In this document: positions 34,728-46,900 of the stretch, piece after piece | Position numbering within the stretch: position 1 is the stretch's first letter | Layout: each line of letters begins with the position of its first letter | Assembly: GCF_000189635.1 (NCBI RefSeq) | Contig: NW_002476264.1 | Span: 1-64,000 of the forward strand | Length of the DNA stretch: 64,000 nucleotides | Reading direction: 5' to 3' | Origin: Tetrahymena thermophila SB210 | Taxonomy: Eukaryota > Ciliophora > Oligohymenophorea > Hymenostomatida > Tetrahymenidae | Made by a program: the position numbers and the translations under genes | Notes under the pieces: generated by a model | Told to the model about the DNA's origin: nothing | Database searches by the model: none | The model's input: the letters and a program-made list of their open reading frames with translations, nothing else

Positions 34728-37700
34728 ATGAGATAGCAATCTCCTTAGCAGAATAGCTTGAATTCCAGTAAGTTTAATTCTTAGGATAAGGCATCTTTGA
34801 AAACAGTCAAGATGCCAGAAACAAAATAGATGAGTAATAAGGAGCTGTTTATGCAGTAGAATACTCCAAAACCACAAAATTAAGACTTGTATTCACCTGA
34901 TATTTCAATTAAGTAAATCAACCCTTCTCGCTAGAGCAAGACATAAATTGAATCAGCAGCAATGTCTTAGAACAATATAAAATTAACTAGCATTAAGGAT
35001 CTTATTACTGAACCAAGCAAAAAAACTATAGAGGCGAGAGATTAAAGATAGAATTTTTTCAGAAGCAACAGCAATAATAATAATAACAACAACAATAATT
35101 CAATTATGATGAAAGGAGATGATACGATTGAGAAGAATATTTAAAGAATTATTGAAGAGAGAGTTTAGCAGCTGCGCCAGGAGTTTAATCAAGCAACTGA
35201 TTAGCAAATTAATAACATGTTAGAAAAGGCGACATACCAAATAAAGTGATAAAATTATTAGTATTTGAATACAAAGCTACTTTTTAAAACAACTATTAAT
35301 TTATTAACATAATAGGTAAGTCGATTAAATAGAATAGGATATGCAGAATTCTAAAAATGAATTGAAAAGACTTTTGAATTTTGTAATTTGATTGAATTGA
35401 GAGCTTTAAGTTCATTAAAATTGTTTTTTCTTTTTAATAGGAACAATATTTAAAAAATACTGTTGAGTCTTTAGGGGATATGAAAAAAAATTAAATTGAA
35501 TAAATTGTTTAAAAGTCTATCGAAAATTAAATGCAGCAACACATTAGAAACTCATAACAGTTTGTTGAAGATATGAATAAATATAAAAAGTAATTTGATC
35601 AAATATTGCAAGGCTAATTAGCTTATGTGCAAGAGGCACACAAAAAATACATTTTAGATGATGCAGATAATAAACAATTTTCTGAAAGATTTAAGCAGCA
35701 ATTTGAAGAATTTTAGAAGTAAATTGCTTCAAACTATTTGGCCATGGTTGAAAAACTTACTGATTATACATAGCAAGTAGAAGAAAAGGCTTTACATCTT
35801 GATTCTAAGTATATGGGTTAGTTAAGAAGTTTGAGGGATGATCTCTCAAAATAAATAGATGATGGAATGAAATAGCTAAAAACTCACATCACTAGCTCTG
35901 AAAACTAATTAAATTAAAAGGTAGAAATCGATCAATTTAAAGGACTTTTAGATGAATATTTCTACTAAACCTACTAAAAATACCACTCGTAAAAAAAAAC
36001 TAATTATATTTATTTTCTCATTAACTAATATTTTAAGAAATAAATAAAAAATTCATTTTAAATATTCAAACAAGCTTTTTTGTTAAATAAAATTATTTAA
36101 TTTAAAAAGATAAATTGAAGAGTTAAAAGAAATATTTTAGAAAATTTCAGGTAGAGATGATTTTGCTAAGTTTTCTGATGATAAAATGAAAGAATTGACT
36201 TAAAAATTTGAAAAAGATTTGAAAAACTAACATGAATAGTAGATGAATTTATTAAAACGATAATCAGAAAAAATTGTAGAATTGTAAGAGAAATTGGCTG
36301 CTACTTAAAGATAATATAAAGTGGCTGATAACAAAGTTTAAAGGATGTTTAAAGTATCTGGTAGGAATTTAGGGATTCAAGAAACATATTCGGGTTTATA
36401 ATTATTAGATAATTCTTAATTGGTTAAGGATAAGTATGAGATTTTATTTGAAAAAAGTTAATAAGTTTTTTAAGAAATGCAAAACACAATTAGCCAGCTG
36501 TAAAAAGAAAATTATGAGCTTAAACAAAACACAAAAAATTAAAATGCCAAAAAGCAAGTAAAAAAATTAAAATTTAAGCCTAGCCAGCTGAAAGAAGAAC
36601 TAATGAATTTGCCAAAAGAACAAAATAAATAAAAAAATTTAAATAGAAAACCTAGTATTTAATCATATATTAATTAGCAACACAGTAGGAATCCGAGTTA
36701 AGAAAATGATTAATTTAAGAGAAACAGCTAAGTTTTTTCAAATTAATTAGCAATTTCGCCAATTGCTTCTGTGAAAAGTAGCTAAGTCGAAATGCAGTTT
36801 TAAACCTAAGAAAATATTCTTAGTTTACCACTTTTTCCAGTAAATAACGGTGATCCATTGTAATTAAGACAGAGCTCTAAAGAAAAAATTCCTTTGGTTT
36901 TAGGTTCCCAAGAAAACCCTATTTCCCTTTTTGGATCAAGAGATAATAATAACAAAAAAGACTAAGAAAATAATTAAAAAACAGGAAGATTTAATGATGA
37001 CTCTAAAAACGAAGAATCATAAAATAATAAACCTTCTTTAGTGAGCCCATACTTAAGAAATACAACAGGAAACAATGAAAAACTCTTTAATGACCCCAAA
37101 AAAATAAACAAAGAAGAAACTGAAAAATCAAACTAAAAAAATGACGTTAATAATCTATTTAGATCTTAAGAAATTAAATTTGAAATTGAAAAAATTCCTG
37201 AATTATAAGAAGAAGTCATTTAAAGAGAATTATATCTTGAAGATTTGCAGCAAGAAAAGAGAAAAAATCAATTTTAGCTCTTTGACTCGAAATAGCCAAC
37301 TCATTAATTTTAGTTATTTGATGATAAGAAAAATCCCTCTCATAATCTGTTTGAGGATAATAAAAGAAATTCGTTATCTCCTTCATCTCATTCTAACCAC
37401 ACCCAGCAAGTCCTTCCAACTTAGCCTTATATGGTTTCTTCTCAAAATAATAATGCCTCTATTATTACCTTTAATCCTTTAAGCAATTCTTAAGCTATAC
37501 CAACATAGCCTGCAATGCAAACTTAGATCATTCCTGTATAATCCTAGTTCCAGTAGCCATAAATCATTTAAAATATTCATGCATAGTAATAAATATAACC
37601 TTAAATCTTTTAAGCTCTTCCTCCTTAACAATCTTAGATAATTCCAACTCAACAAAACTCTATAGTGAATTCTTAACTATTTCCAATTCAACCTTAATAA

Positions 37701-39802
37701 GTCTTGGTTTAAAATGTAATAGAACCTGCAGCACAATAGAATATTCCAATTAATTAAATATAAATGTAACAAAACAACAATATTTTAGGACAAACAATTC
37801 CATCAAATACATAATAAACATATAATCGACAAAATACCCCAGAAAGAACTGTATAAGCTCTCAACATTGCAAGCCCAGAAGAAATTTAATAAAATAGCCA
37901 CCAAAAACCTTAAGATAATGAAAATACTTAGTTTTTAATGTAAAGACCTTCTTTATCTCCTAAAACACAAAATTACTCTTAATCTAATATTCAAATAAAT
38001 GGTTAAAATCCCTAAGCAACAATGCTTTCTTCAGCACAAGACAAAAATCTAAACTAAAATAGCCCTATGTTTAAAAATTAGTAACACTTTAACACTATTG
38101 ATGTACCTGATAGATACAATTCAAACAAACTTACAAACGATAAAGATGATCTAGATTAAACCAAAAAATTATTAGTAGAAAGAGAGTATTTACTCAACCA
38201 ATAAAAGGAAATAATAAAGCAATTCTACACACTAGAAGCAAAATCAAGCCAAAGTAGAAATTAAAGAACAAAATCAACTGATATTCCAAGTGCAGACACA
38301 TTCAAACAACCAGAAGATTCTGGCAACATGCCTGATGATTACTTCAGTTTGAATCCACAATTTTAACAATCTTAAAATAATAACTTGTCCCAAAATAAAA
38401 ATTAGTTAAATTAATCTAATAATGCAAACAATAAGTCAATTAGTAGAATTACTAAGTCCCATAATGATAGTAATTTAGAAGTTCAAGAAATTGTCTCCAC
38501 CCTTGAAAATGCTACTTCACCAAATAATTAATAGAATAAATTTCTTTTTAGTCCATTAGATCCTAAAAATTTATTCCCTTTATAATCAAAAGAATAGAAA
38601 GATCATCTTTATAATTTGCAACAATTATCCATCAATCCCTACTCGAAAAGCAATGAAAAATTAAAATAGAATTCAAATTAATAAAATGACAATTAATCAG
38701 GTCAATTAAGTAATTACGACAGCTAATAATAATCTTCAAAGAAGAAAAGAAATAAAATATTTATCAATAGAAATAACTTACCACCAGCTCAATTCTTTTC
38801 TAACCCGATTCAAATCTAAAACCAAAATTAAACTAAAAATTAATTTGAAAGCAATCAAAATTAATAAACGAAATAAAAAACAATGAATCCTCCACTTTTC
38901 AACTAACAGCCAAAAAAAGAGTTATTCCCTAATCTAAGCAGTAGAAATTCCCAATTTACATAAAGCATGAATTAAATCTAAAATAATAGAAAGAATATGA
39001 CATCCCCTATGAATTAAGAATCCTAATCAGATTAATTTACTTTTAAGCCTTCTCAATCTCATCAGTCTATAGGATCCAATTAACGCAATCTAGACTCGCA
39101 AGCAATGAGATATTAAAACTACTAAATGCAAACACCTATTTCACATAATAATGCAATTCAGATGAATGATTTGGAAGATTTTAATGAGGATGAAATTATG
39201 ATGTACTCGCCCACTAATCAAAAACCATCTTACAACTAAAGAAAATATCTTTTCTAAAGCGATAATGACAGTAATTTTGACGAAGATTTCTTCTTCTATC
39301 CAGATCACACTTCTGCTGCTTCTAAAAAGTTAGCATCTCCAATTAGTCCAATCAATTTTTCAGCAAGCCAGCATAGGAGCAACAACTAAAAATAAAGAAT
39401 AAATTAAAGAGAAATGATAATTAACAATTAATAATAAATATTAAGCTACTAGAATAATAATAGCCATAATAACAGCAATAGCTAGCCAACTCCTCCTAAA
39501 AGAATGACTATAGAAGATGAGCAAATTTACGAAAAACTGATCAAAAGAAGTAATTTTTTTAAAACTAATTAGATTAATTCAATTTTTTTTATTTTAAAAT
39601 TTTAAATAATTAATTAGGATTACTATATAATAATAAAACTGAAAATACAAAAGATAAAAAGCTTAAAGTAAGAAAAGAATCTGATGGAAAACTTAAAGAC
39701 ATTTACAATAAATACATTTATGATGAAAAAGGTAATCCTATACTATTTTCATCAGCTGCAATCACATACTTAGTTAATTCTAATCTAATAGAGCTAATTT
39801 GA
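34728..39802 (+). CDS. Large coiled-coil protein with Gln/Asn-rich disordered tail, five exons
   Basis: Exons 34728-35245, 35316-35382, 35441-35988, 36110-39549 and 39618-39802 join in frame to 1,586 codons with stop (1,585 aa). Donors are GTGATA, GTAATT, GTAAAA and GTAATT; acceptors end AATAG, AATAG, AAAAG and TTAG. Residues 1-120 are polar. From about 125 to 610 the chain is Lys/Glu/Gln-rich with heptad-like patterns (IEKNIQRIIEERVQQLRQEF, VEKLTDYTQQVEEKALHL) and should be a coiled coil. From about 610 to 1,520 it is Asn/Gln/Ser/Pro-rich with little order, much of the Gln coming from TAA/TAG codons. The last 60 residues (VRKESDGKLKDIYNKYIYDE) are more ordered and look like a conserved end. 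No enzyme domain is seen. A structural or cytoskeletal role is possible but only guessed. An upstream ATG at 34728 was preferred to 34831 because the frame is open and polar between them. Confidence 0.82.
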
Positions 39803-41347
39803 ATCTAGTTAAAATTTTTATCGCATAAAGAAATAAATTTTGTTAATAAATATTATTATTTTCATTTATATTACATATATATTAAAACTATATCTAATAA
39901 CACAAATAAAAAATATTATTTTGAAAAATATAATCAACATTTATCAAAATATGTCTAAATTTAAATATTATTTTATAAAAGTAAAAAAATTAGCTTTAAA
40001 TTTCTTTCAATCAAATTCATACTAATAAAATTTAAGTTACCCAAATAAATTTTAAATATTAAATGAACTTTGTACTTAAAAATCCTTTGTCTTACATTTT
40101 GTTAATTTAGGATTAAATTAAAATAATTTTAATTTATCACTTCCTTAATAAAATAAATGTGTGTTCTTAAAAACGAGAAAGATAATTATTAATTATATAG
40201 CTTGTAAATTTACATATTTTAATAATTTTTGTAACTGATTTAATACTTTTGATAAGGAAAAAAAAATTTTAAATCAATGATTATGTAAAGCAAAATTAGC
40301 TTTCAATATATTTTTGAAATAGAATAATTTTACTAAATAATTAAAATAAAATAATTTCATCTTTTTAATTAATTATTTACTTATTGAGTTATTTATTAAT
40401 TAGTCATAATTAATTATAACAATTCAAAAATATGTTTGAAATAATTTAATTTTTTTCAAACATTTAACGGGTGCTATAAAAATTTGTCTCAAATATATAA
40501 ATATTAAAACGAAAAAGCATTTCAAAATGTATTTTATTTTTTAAATCTTAAAATATTCGATTGTGCCATCATTTTATAAATTAAATTTGATACATAATTA
40601 CATATAAAAAAATAAAAAAAGATATTTTATATTTACTTTTAAAACATAATGGCTATGTGCTATTTAGCAGCAATAGCCATTTTTTTAAATAACAAAGTGC
40701 TATATGTGCTCCCTAGCGATGATGAATTGTGTTGAGCAATTTAAGAGTTGAATTTGATATTTTTTATATTTATGAAATTATTTTAAAATTGTTTGTGTTG
40801 AATAATAAAGGTGTTGAATTTGTTAAAATAGAAAACTTATTTAACATATTCAAGTTATACTAATAAAGTAAGTAAGTAAAAGGAAAATAATCAATAAGAA
40901 GAAAAAGACAACTAAAAAAAATTAAGTACGAATAAAAGAAAAACTTAAAGAATAAGTAAGAATCAATCCCAGAAAAAATAGCTAGAACTCTCATTACATT
41001 AAAAGATCTGTAATTTTCAATTATTATTTTCTAAATATATTTGAATGCTTTAATAATTTTATTTGTATGTTTGTTTGGTTTTTTTAATTAAAATAATAAA
41101 AAACTAACAAAAAGTAATTTTAAGTTAAATAGAAATTTTAACAATCAGAAAGATAACTAACTAACAAAATAACAGTATAATAATTAAAGTAGCTTTCCTA
41201 TAAGCATTTTTTGAAAGAATCTAGCAAGCTAATAAAATCAATTTCACACAATTGTAAATAAATTAAGAAAATATTTAAAACTAGTGCTAAGAGTATTTTT
41301 TTAAGAAATAGGTTTAAAACAAAAAAAACAATCAGTAGATCATAAAA
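39803..41347. other. AT-rich spacer with a hairpin
   Basis: No supported gene. Two short G/C-richer patches lie near 40645-40730, the first forming the hairpin listed separately. Confidence 0.6.
40648..40681. other. Perfect 9-bp hairpin stem with inner stem
   Basis: AATGGCTAT pairs with ATAGCCATT. Inside it TGCT pairs with AGCA around the loop ATTTAGC, leaving one bulged G. It lies in spacer between genes on the same strand. Function unknown; a non-coding RNA or a chance palindrome are both possible. Confidence 0.6.
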
Positions 41348-43657
41348 ATGAAGAAATTAAATAATTTATTTTCCCCTTTAAAAAACTTAGACATATATGG
41401 AGTACCGATCAGAGTCAATTTCTAAAATAAAGAAATTTACAAAACAGGATTCGGAGCTACGATTTCTTTGATAGTTTTCACAATATTTGGATTTTCTTGC
41501 TATTTTTTTAGCTGCGAATTATATTAAAGGAATAACCCTATTGTAGTAACAAGTGAATAATATGTTAAAACCCCTCAAAGAATGGATATCGATAAAATTT
41601 AGTAAGTAATAGTTATGGGTTTTAATGATATTAATGGCTAGGCAGTCTATGACCCATCTGTAATATAAGCAAAGGCAACAATTTATAATATGAAGAGAGT
41701 TTTTAATGAGACAACTCAATAATATGAAAATAATATTTAGAAGAATATACTTAGGCTAAGGCCATGCAATACATAAGACATAAAAGTTGATAAAGTAAAA
41801 TAATATTTTAACTAAATTTCCCTTCCACAATACTTCTGCTTTGATGATAATTAAGAGGTATATCTTCAAGGAGAATTTTTTAGTGATATTTATACAAGAG
41901 TTGATGTTTACTTCTCTTAATGCTAAAATTCTACTTAACCAAATTCTTCTATCTGCAAAACTTAAGAGTAAATCAATAAAATAACATCTAAATTGCATTT
42001 TCTTGTTTATATGATGGATAAGATTGTTGATCCTTCTAATTTTGATAACCCATTTGATTATTAAGGTATGAATATTGAGACTTATACATCTATATTTTAA
42101 AGCTAGCTGCTTACAGCTTATTTTGAAAATTATTACATCTAATCTGATATAGGAATTTTTTAGAAGTCTGTAAATCAAATTAGAGATTTTTTATATGCTT
42201 AATCAACTTCTAGCAATGTATATGGTTAAGATGGCTTAATAATCTAATTTTCTATGAGGCCATACAAATAAAAATAGATAATAATGGAGAGAAGGTATAT
42301 GAAATTAGTTGATTTAGTTGCCTAATTAGGCGGAATATTAAAGTTGGCCACATTAATAGGATTTATTATAGCGTATCCGTTTGCAAAGATTAATTTTAAG
42401 AAGTAAATAATAAATAGTATATTTGATTGCGACTTTTCATTAAAGGAAGTAGAAAGTAAAAATAATAATAATAATAATTAAAATTTAAAGTAAATTCAAA
42501 TGGATAAAACCAATAATGTTAAAAGTTAAATGATTGGAGGCAACATTCAATTTCCTTTAATTAAAAATATATAAGAGTAGGAAGATCTTAAAAGTACAAT
42601 TTACAATCACAAATCTCAAAGTGACTCTGATCATAATATCAGTTCATTCAAGAGATAATTTGAAATGAATAAAAATGAGGTGCAAGTTAGTGAGAATAAA
42701 GTTTAGCCAAAATAAGAGAATAAAAATATTAACACTGCATATAGTTTTTAGTCGAAAAATAAATCTGAAATAGATGGAAATAATTCAAAAGATTAAAGTT
42801 TTTTTTCAAAAAGAAAATCAAGTCAATATAAAAGGAGCAAAAAGAGTATATCGATGGAATAAAGTAAAAGATAGACTATTAATAATAGTGGTAATTAGAA
42901 TCTGTAAGACTCTGAAGTTAAATTATCTATTTTAGATAGATTTAAAAGAATATTTAATCCAAATAAATAAAAAATAAATTTTGGCTGTTTGGAGTATTTT
43001 TAATACTTTGTGACATTAGCAAGCTCGAACTATCTCAAACTAAAGAAAATTTTCGTTTTGAAAGGTTATGAATAGGTGTAAAAGAATTTAGATATTTAAT
43101 ATATCCTTTAAAAGCTGTAAGAAATTGAAAAACTTAAGTCAATCCTACTTAACGATGATTAAATCAAATTATTTGAGTTATTGCCTCGTCCAGTCTTAAA
43201 AAGCGGAAATTTTAGCAAATCAACTTTAAAATAAAATTAACTTTCTAAAAATTACAATATCAGTCAAGAAGAAAAAGTAAATAAAGCATACGAAAGTTTA
43301 ATTAACATTTTGAATTAAAAAAAGAAGACGTAAAGAGACCATTAACTTATTCAACTTTTAGATGATTAAATGTATCAAACATTAAAAAGTATGGGTCTTT
43401 TGTCTACGAATATACACAACCTATAATTAAATTAATCAAATCATAAACCTAACAAAAAAAATAATAAATTTTAAAATGATTACGTGAAAGAAGATTCTAA
43501 TTCTTTTGTAAACTATAATAATATAGATAGTGATTTAAAAGAAGTAATAATAAATACCTTGATGAAATCTGATGTCCCGGACGAAACACAAATTACCAAT
43601 ACATTGTATTTTAATGAGTAAAGGTATGTAAATAAAAACTCTTTGAATTTATTCTGA
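41348..43657 (+). CDS. Two-TM ciliate membrane protein with long cytosolic tail
   Basis: One exon of 770 codons with stop (769 aa). The N-terminus has the layout of a large ciliate-specific family: a short cytosolic start with FSPLKNLDIYGVPIRVNF, YKTGFGATISL, then a first TM (IVFTIFGFSCYFF). A lumenal or extracellular domain of about 260 residues with several Cys follows. A second TM is near residues 325-350 (LGGILKLATLIGFIIAYPFA). The remaining 400 residues are cytosolic, Lys/Asn/Ser-rich and mostly disordered, with an ordered patch around CLEYFQYFVTLASSNYLKL. Proteins like this are abundant in Tetrahymena and Paramecium and are annotated only as transmembrane proteins; no function is known to me. 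The final 14 codons follow a good splice donor (AG, then GTATGT at 43624), so the true C-terminus may differ. Confidence 0.85.
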
Positions 43658-43997
43658 AAAACCTTTATTAAATTTAAAAAAAATGTATTAATTCAAGTTA
43701 TATGTTTGTTTCATAATATTATTTTTAAATTAAAATATACCCTAAATTAGTTTAAAAAATTTTCAATAGAAATTAATTTAGAGTATTGTAAAGATTTTTA
43801 AAATTTTTTTTATATTTACTTAAAAAATTTTGAAATTTGAGTTTCTTTTATGAGTAATTATATTTTAAATTTAAGTAAATCTATTTATTAAAAACCCTGA
43901 GCTTCAAAACATCAAACTTAAATAATTTATAAAACAAATAAACAAACATAAATGTAAAAAAATAAATTAAACAATTAATATTATTTTTAAATTAGTT
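43658..43997. other. Convergent 3' spacer
   Basis: AT-rich sequence between two convergent genes; nothing else seen. Confidence 0.6.
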
Positions 43998-46900
43998 TCA
44001 AAATATTTCAATAGCTAAATCGTAATATCTTTAAAATTATCTTGCCAAGTCTAATTCGTAATCTTTTTGCTTATTAAGCTTCAAAGCTATAGCTTTTAAT
44101 TTAAGATCTGCTTTCTTAGAAGTGTTGGATTGTTATGTAGCTTCATTTATGTTAATTGGTAGAGAGTCTTTCTATTTTGATTTCTTAATTCTGTAGTTGT
44201 AAAATAAAATGGAGTCGTATTCCAATACAGCTGTTAAATCTTTACACATTTATTTATAATTTAAAAATATTTTAAAATATTTTTTATCATCGTCTTTTTA
44301 TGTGCAGTGAGAGAAATAAAGATAAATATGAGTGAAAAACTTCTTCTAAAAAATGTTTAAATTCTAGTTGCTTATAATTCTCTCTAAAATATCCAATATT
44401 CTAATATTTTAAAATCAAAATAAAAATAAAAAGTGTATTAAGTAGTTTTTAATTTACATTAAAGATGTTTCTTCATCAAAATCACTTTATTGCTCTAAAA
44501 TGAATGTGATTATGAATTCATAAAAAATGCTATTAAATAACTCATAATTTTGCTCTTAAATTTCAATAAAATAAATTTTTTCAATTAAATCAAAAATATT
44601 TAAATAAATTTCATTCAAAATATGCTTAAAAATATCTAATATTATATCCAAAACTTAGTTCGATTATCTATTAACATTTTTTTCTAAAATAATTTTTATA
44701 ATTGAATTGCAGTTATTTTTTTAGCTATGACAATATAACATGCAGGCTAGTTAAAGGAATTATAAATATGATTCTTCTGTTAAAATATGATATTTTTAAG
44801 CAATATCTTATTCAATAAAGTATAATTCTTCCTCTGAAAAGCTATCATAAGTTGCAACTATTTCAAAGCTTTATATTAGACTTTGAATCTTAGATATTTT
44901 TTGATTCAAATTATCCTGCTAAACAAACTATTCACTAAATGCTGCTTTTAAATTATTTCTGAAAGCAAATGCACAAATAATCTTATATTCTACAGATTAG
45001 TTATGAGTAGAATATTCTATTTCTTATATCTTATTCCATTGACCTCTTTATAAGGCATCAAAAAAGTCAAATTTAAAGTGTTAATTAGTTTCATCTACTT
45101 ATCCCAAATATTTTTATGTCAAATATATAAGAATATCAATCGATATTCCATTTTCTGAAAAGATAGACTAAACTTAATTTTATCCCAAAAACATTAATAA
45201 AAAAAAGAGTAATTTATTTTCTTATGTATTTTCTGATTATTGACAGGTAATTTATTTCAAATCACATTTAAAATTTTACATTTTCTAAATCAGTTGTTCA
45301 TCTAACAAAAAGTAAATGGATTTACATGCACTATATGTTTCAGCAAATAGCATTTTTTAGAAATCTAATTCCTAATTAAAATATCCTAAATATTTATATT
45401 TTTTTGTGACATAGCCATAGTAATCACATAGATCATCAGAGCAACTACCAAAATCTATCAATTTAATTTGAACATTTCTAAAATCATACAATAAAAATCC
45501 AAGTTCTTGTTATACAGCCTATTCATCTTAATCATAATAAATTACGATATTCTATGGTTTGATATCGCCATGGAATAATTTAATTTTATTCATTTAAATA
45601 TTGAAAGATATAATTTTAATTAAAATATTTACAAAATAACTCGTGCTAATTTAATAATTATTCTTTTACAAAATCTGATTTGCTTCATTTAAACTACACA
45701 AACCTATTTCAAAAAGTAGTTAGCAATCAGAATCTTTAAAAGAAACTAATTAGCAAACGTAAGAAGCTAAAATACTGTTTTTGTCTTCTAATAAATATTT
45801 GATGTGTATTTTCTTTTCAGCTAAATATTAATGAGAATCAGAAAAACATTTTAGTGCATATCTTTTTTTATTTTTAAAGTCATAATAAAGTTCAACATTT
45901 CCCTAACCTCCTTAGCCTAAAATTCCTATTTTTAACATACCATTTGAATTGATTAATTTTTAAGTTAATTAATTTAAGTGCATTAAATCAAATCTCTTTT
46001 CTATCAAGCTTAATTGATTTCTATTAGTATTTCTTTGATTATTTTCAGAGTATGTATAAGAATTATCATCAGTTTATTCTTCTAAATTTGTTTACTCTTA
46101 AGTAACATTCTTCATTTCCTGTGTGTTGAATAATTCTTTTGTTTATTCTTGTTGTTGAGGGTATAAAATATAATTATTAGTTTCTTTTTCCAGATCATTT
46201 TATTTTTACTAATTATTATTAGCAAGAATAGTTTCATCATCTTTAATTTAATTCTATATCTTTATTTATTTATAGCTTATTGTCTATTTGTCACTCCATT
46301 AAATATACTGCTAATTTAATATTTATTATTATTTATTTTAGCAATGTTTACTATTAAAACATTCTATTGTTACTTATTGCTCTTATTATGAAATTTCTAT
46401 AAAATTTTAGCCTTTTTAACTTTCATATTTTTCTGTTAAAAATTCATATGATTATTTTTCTTTCTGTAACTCTTTACTATAATCTTTTTATGTATTTATA
46501 TCGCTTGTTTAATTGTTAAAAATTTGAGTTGATGTCTCTATTTCATTTTATTGCTCTTAATTTAATTTTGTTTGTGATGTTATTTATTTTTGCTTTGTAT
46601 TTAAGCATGAATTGTAATGCTTATTTATAAACTTGTAGAATTCAATTTCATAATTGATTTGTTCTTTCTAACTTTTATCTTCTATAAATTATTTATTCTT
46701 CAAAACTAATTTTTCTTCTTTTTATTTATCTATTTTTAAAAAATAATTAATGAATTAATGAAAAATTCCACAAAATTACATTCCTGAATCATTCTTAAAC
46801 ATTATTCAGATTCATGATAAATACTATTTGTTACTACAGGAGTTAGATCGATTGTAGAGTAATATTCTATCAGCTTAGGATTTCTACTTAAATAATACTC

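Noticed and set aside
37141-37482. Plus-strand 113-codon ORF under the standard code
   Set aside because: It is out of frame with the long coiled-coil gene, whose frame is open for 1,146 codons in this exon when TAA and TAG are read as Gln.
41519-42178. Minus-strand ORFs opposite the two-TM membrane protein
   Set aside because: They exist only because TTA/CTA on one strand gives TAA/TAG-free reading on the other; the plus-strand frame runs through 770 codons with family features.
44415-44417. TGA as the end of the kinase gene
   Set aside because: It lies just after a GTAAAT donor; an intron 44401-44457 joins in phase to 134 further coding codons ending at 43998.
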